Shown piece after piece: positions 60,823 to 64,000 of a DNA stretch of 64,000 nt; position 1 is the first letter of the stretch; every line of letters starts with the position of its first letter. The DNA is from Cognatundibacterium jejuense (GTDB taxonomy: Bacteria; Pseudomonadota; Gammaproteobacteria; Burkholderiales; Burkholderiaceae_D), in NCBI RefSeq assembly GCF_014284255.1, contig NZ_JACOFV010000003.1:186001-250000 (forward strand), in the 5' to 3' direction. The notes under the pieces were generated by a model. The model had not been told where the DNA came from, did no database searches, and was given only the letters and a program-made list of their open reading frames with translations. Both the position numbers and the translations under genes were made by a program.

Positions 60823-61149
60823 CTAGGTTAATGCAAGAAAAACATGGCCTGATTCGACTTTGACAGGAAAGTGTCGGGCGCACCCGACATCGGGCGCCTT
60901 GGCTTCGCCCGAGCTCAAATCGATTTGCCAGCTGTGCAACGGACAAGTCACCGATTGTCCATGAACGATTCCCTGAGAAAGTGGACCTGCTTTATGAGGG
61001 CAGCGATCAAGCAATGCAAAAACGGTGTCATCAGCGGTACGGAACACAGCAATATTTCCGCTGGCGCGTTCAATCAGACGAGAACCTAGTAATGGGATAT
61101 CGTCGACCTGACAGATGTTGATCCATGTATCTTCGATGGTCATGTCCAT
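60823..61149 (-). CDS. nirD: nitrite reductase small subunit NirD
   Basis: The 108-residue Rieske-type protein has the loop CPHKAGPLSQGIVHGQSVTC with PLHSWQ following (C-x-H and C-x-x-H with the disulfide cysteines absent, as in NirD). AAGGAAATAAAA leads into the ATG. It sits 11 bases after nirB in the operon and forms the NADH-nitrite reductase with NirB. Confidence 0.92.
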   Translation of the reverse strand: MDMTIEDTWINICQVDDIPLLGSRLIERASGNIAVFRTADDTVFALLDRCPHKAGPLSQGIVHGQSVTCPLHSWQIDLSSGEAKAPDVGCARHFPVKVESGHVFLALT

Positions 61150-61159
61150 TTTTATTTCC

Positions 61160-63592
61160 TTAAGCGATGACTTTTAACGGAATGAATTCATGTCGTTGTG
61201 CGCCTTTAATTCTGGCTGTCCAAGGATCTGGTAATCCTTCCAAGGAATAAAGTAACCGCTCATGCAACGCTTTTCTTTGGGCATGATCGTTCACGATTTT
61301 TGCTTTGATATAGTCGAGGCCGACGCGGGCAATATAATGCACTGTGCGGTCAAGGTAGTAGGCTTCCTCACGGTATAGCTGCAGAAATGCGCCGGAATAT
61401 TCTTTGACCTCGTCCGGTGTTTTTACTTTGACTAAAAACTGCGCGACTTCAGTTTTGATACCGCCGTTCCCGCCCACATACAATTCCCAGCCGCTATCAA
61501 CCGCAATCACACCGACATCCTTAATGCCCGCTTCTGCACAATTGCGAGGGCAACCAGAGACCGCCAGTTTGACTTTGTGCGGCGACCACATATTGGCAAG
61601 CATCGTTTCCAGATCAATGCCCATCTGGGTACTGTTCTGGGTTCCGAAGCGACAGAATTCGCTGCCAACACAGGTCTTTACGGTACGGATAGATTTGCCG
61701 TAAGCGTGGCCCGAATTCATCCCCAGATCAGACCACACGTTGATCAGGTCTTCTTTTTTTACACCGAGCAAATCTATTCGCTGACCGCCAGTGACTTTCA
61801 CCATTGGAATCTGATATTTATCCGTCACATCTGCGATACGGCGTAATTCTGAAGCGTTGGTAACCCCGCCTTTCATTTGTGGGATGACTGAAAACGTGCC
61901 ATCTTTTTGAATGTTGGCATGGGCACGTTCGTTGATGAAACGACTTTGTGGATCATCAATGGCTTCATGTGGCCAGGTCGACAGCAAATAGTAATTGATG
62001 GCGGGGCGGCAAGTCGCGCAGCCATTTGGCGTGCGCCATTCCAGAAAATCGTAGGTACTGCTGTGTGTCAGCAATTTATGCTCGCGAATGGCTTTGCGCA
62101 CTTCGCTATGGTTACGGTCTGTACAGCCGCAGATTGCTTTGGTTTTTGGCGTTTCCTGAAAGTTACTACCAACCGTGTTCAATAAAATCTGTTCGACGAG
62201 TCCCGTACAAGAGCCGCAAGAGCTGGCAGCCTTGGTGTGTTTTTTGACGTCATCCAAGGTGAACAAACCTTTGTCTTTAATGGCTTTAACAATATTACCT
62301 TTGCAGACGCCATTGCACCCACAGACCTCGTCCGTGTCTTGCATTTGATTCGCGCGACTTTGCCCCTGGACGCCGACGTCGCCGACGTTGGATTCACCAA
62401 ACATGATGTGATCACGTAATTCGCCGAGTTTGCGACCTTCTTTGAGCAGCTTAAAATACCAGCCGCCATCGGTGGTGTCGCCATATAAACAAGCGCCAAT
62501 TAATTGATCATCTTTGATAATCAATTTTTTATAAATACCACTGGCTGGGTCGGATAAGACGATTTCTTCGCTACCTTCTTTTCCCATGAAATCACCTGCA
62601 GAAAAGAGGTCAATGCCAGTGACTTTTAACTTCGTTGACAACACTGAACCTAAATAGCGACCGATGCCCATTTGTGCAAGATGGTTGGCGCATACTTTAG
62701 CTTGCTCAAACAAGGGCGCAACTAAGCCATAGGCAATGCCGCGATGACTGACACATTCACCCACTGCATAAATCCGCGGATCATAAGTTTGCAGTGCGTC
62801 ACTCACGACAATACCGCGATGACAGTAAATGCCAGCAGCTTCTGCCAGCGTGGTGTTTGGTCGTATCCCGACTGCCATGACGACCAGATCAGCCGGTATT
62901 GTTGTGCCACTTTTAAAGCGCACAGCGCTCACTTTACCTTCGGCGTCGCCAATGATTTCTTCGGTTGCTTCTCCCATTAAAAATTCGAGGCCACGCTCTT
63001 GCAATGATTGTTGCAGTAATTTACCAGCTGTTTTGTCGAGTTGACGTTCCAGTAGCCATTCAGCCAGATGCACGACGGTCACATTCATACCGCGTAATCG
63101 AAGGCCATTTGCTGCCTCTAATCCCAGTAAGCCACCACCAATGACGACGGCGTGCTTTTTGATGCGCGCTGTTTCTATCATGGTTTCTGTATCGTGGATG
63201 TCGCGATAACTAATCACACCATCCAGGTTTTTACCGGGTATTGGAAGGATGAAGGGGGTTGATCCTGTCGCGAGTAACAAGCGATCATAAGGTGTGCAGC
63301 TTCCATCTTCTGCAATCACTTGACGTTTGATGCGATCGATTTTTGAAATCGCACACCCCATACGCAAATCAATCCCAGCTTCCTCGTACCAGGAAACAGG
63401 ATTGAGTACGATATCTTTAAAAGCCTGTTCTCCTGCCAGAACGGGAGACAACAGGATGCGGTTGTAGTTGGGATGCGGTTCATTGCCGAACACGGTAATG
63501 TCATACATATCCGGTGCGATGGCGAGCAGTTCTTCCACGGTCCGGATGCCCGCCATGCCATTACCAACGACGACTAATTTGAGTTTTTTCAT
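61160..63592 (-). CDS. nirB: NADH-dependent nitrite reductase large subunit NirB
   Basis: The ATG at 63590-63592 has GGAG six bases upstream and opens directly at the conserved FAD fold, giving 810 residues; the frame extends to 63664. Domains in order are FAD/NAD-binding (LVVVGNGMAGIRTVEELL; VVIGGGLLGLEAANGLRLRG), two BFD-like [2Fe-2S] clusters (CGCNGVCKG; SSCGSCTGLVEQI; CGCTDRNHSEVR), and the sirohaem-[4Fe-4S] part with CVGSEFCRFGTQ and SGCPRNCAEAG. It reduces nitrite to ammonium with NADH. It follows the transporter gene by 16 bases. Confidence 0.96.
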   Translation of the reverse strand: MKKLKLVVVGNGMAGIRTVEELLAIAPDMYDITVFGNEPHPNYNRILLSPVLAGEQAFKDIVLNPVSWYEEAGIDLRMGCAISKIDRIKRQVIAEDGSCTPYDRLLLATGSTPFILPIPGKNLDGVISYRDIHDTETMIETARIKKHAVVIGGGLLGLEAANGLRLRGMNVTVVHLAEWLLERQLDKTAGKLLQQSLQERGLEFLMGEATEEIIGDAEGKVSAVRFKSGTTIPADLVVMAVGIRPNTTLAEAAGIYCHRGIVVSDALQTYDPRIYAVGECVSHRGIAYGLVAPLFEQAKVCANHLAQMGIGRYLGSVLSTKLKVTGIDLFSAGDFMGKEGSEEIVLSDPASGIYKKLIIKDDQLIGACLYGDTTDGGWYFKLLKEGRKLGELRDHIMFGESNVGDVGVQGQSRANQMQDTDEVCGCNGVCKGNIVKAIKDKGLFTLDDVKKHTKAASSCGSCTGLVEQILLNTVGSNFQETPKTKAICGCTDRNHSEVRKAIREHKLLTHSSTYDFLEWRTPNGCATCRPAINYYLLSTWPHEAIDDPQSRFINERAHANIQKDGTFSVIPQMKGGVTNASELRRIADVTDKYQIPMVKVTGGQRIDLLGVKKEDLINVWSDLGMNSGHAYGKSIRTVKTCVGSEFCRFGTQNSTQMGIDLETMLANMWSPHKVKLAVSGCPRNCAEAGIKDVGVIAVDSGWELYVGGNGGIKTEVAQFLVKVKTPDEVKEYSGAFLQLYREEAYYLDRTVHYIARVGLDYIKAKIVNDHAQRKALHERLLYSLEGLPDPWTARIKGAQRHEFIPLKVIA

Positions 63593-63608
63593 GATCATCT
63601 CCGCATGA

Positions 63609-64000
63609 TCAGACGCGAACCATAGCGGCTGACCAACTTGCACGCCAGCGTTCTTTGACGCCACTTAAGCTGACCCAGCCTAAAGCCGCAAGGAATGAGA
63701 ATAACCAAAGACCGACGGAATAATCTCCCGTTGCTTGTTTAATCGCACCGAGACTTGCCGCAAGCACAAAGCCACCAATGCCGCCTGCCATGCCAATCAA
63801 TCCGGTCATGACTGCAATTTCTTTACTGAAGCGTTGTGGCACCAGCTGAAAGACCGCACCATTGCCGGCACCAAGGCACAACATCGCCATAATGAAGAGT
63901 ATCAATGCGCCCAACGAACCGCCCAAATGGAAACCGGCTGTTGCGATCAATACTGAAGTGCTGGCAAATACAACCAATAGCGATTTTGTGCCGCCGATAC
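63609..64000 (-). CDS. NarK-type MFS nitrate/nitrite transporter, C-terminal part, cut by window end
   Basis: The frame is open from the right edge of the window to its stop at 63609. The visible 130 residues contain four membrane helices, GNGAVFQLVPQRF and VMTGLIGMAGGIGGFVLAAS, which match the NarK signature helices of NO3/NO2 MFS porters; the last ends with Arg/Trp-rich cytoplasmic tail. The rest of the gene lies beyond 64000. It is the first seen gene of the nitrate operon. Confidence 0.85.
   Translation of the reverse strand, partial: IGGTKSLLVVFASTSVLIATAGFHLGGSLGALILFIMAMLCLGAGNGAVFQLVPQRFSKEIAVMTGLIGMAGGIGGFVLAASLGAIKQATGDYSVGLWLFSFLAALGWVSLSGVKERWRASWSAAMVRV

Noticed and set aside
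1..64000. CRISPR arrays, rRNA or tRNA genes
   Set aside because: No regularly spaced direct repeats, and no conserved rRNA or tRNA stretch, were noticed on reading the gaps; a covariance-model scan would be needed to exclude small RNAs.

Overview
This window looks like chromosomal DNA from a moderate-GC betaproteobacterium, most likely Oxalobacteraceae/Burkholderiales (Undibacterium-like). That is an inference from the flavour of the housekeeping proteins (PolA, RecQ, TrmB, OxyR), the NasTS-controlled nitrate assimilation genes and the CHASE/PAS signalling proteins; no rRNA was available to confirm it. I found no rRNA, tRNA, CRISPR array or intact insertion sequence.

Layout. 0-13 kb: end of a UgpC-type sugar-phosphate ABC ATPase, an XRE regulator, a patatin/beta-barrel phospholipase, RimJ-like and other GNAT acetyltransferases, OxyR, an SDR, polA and a LOG-family protein head to head, a DUF1304 membrane protein and a thioesterase. 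13-18.8 kb: a rightward signalling operon: HTH-REC protein, a kinase-like protein without the usual phospho-histidine, two stand-alone receivers and a CHASE-PAS-LOV-like-PAS histidine kinase. 18.8-23 kb: GNAT, methyltransferase, trmB, fatty acid hydroxylase and LysR. 23.1-28.1 kb: a leftward accessory array of seven small, mostly secreted or uncharacterised genes, most separated by copies of a degenerate hairpin repeat. 28-35.5 kb: Sel1 repeats, orphan binding proteins, a GFA protein, an MhpD-like hydratase and a WYL regulator. 35.5-38.3 kb: a YtrA-type GntR/ABC cassette with a perfect palindromic operator candidate. 38.4-40.3 kb: recQ. 42-46.3 kb: a compact cbb3-like oxidase operon with an SCO copper chaperone. 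46.3-51.2 kb: ytcA-mdtN-mdtO-mdtP efflux operon. 51.6-55.8 kb: an AT-rich island (HAD/AbrB pair, WYL regulator, ParS/MbcA-type antitoxin-like protein) ending in a truncated moeA. 56.2-64 kb: nitrate assimilation on the minus strand: MFS transporter (cut by the window end), nirB, nirD, nasA, nasT, nasS.

How the parts fit. The nitrate genes form one pathway: uptake, nitrate reduction by NasA (molybdopterin), nitrite reduction by NirBD, and sensing by NasS/NasT. The neighbouring moeA, a molybdenum-cofactor gene, has lost its 5' two thirds at the island boundary. The strongest leads for something undescribed are the repeat-punctuated array at 23-28 kb, the signalling operon with a His-less kinase and a LOV-like sensor, and the island that cuts into moeA.
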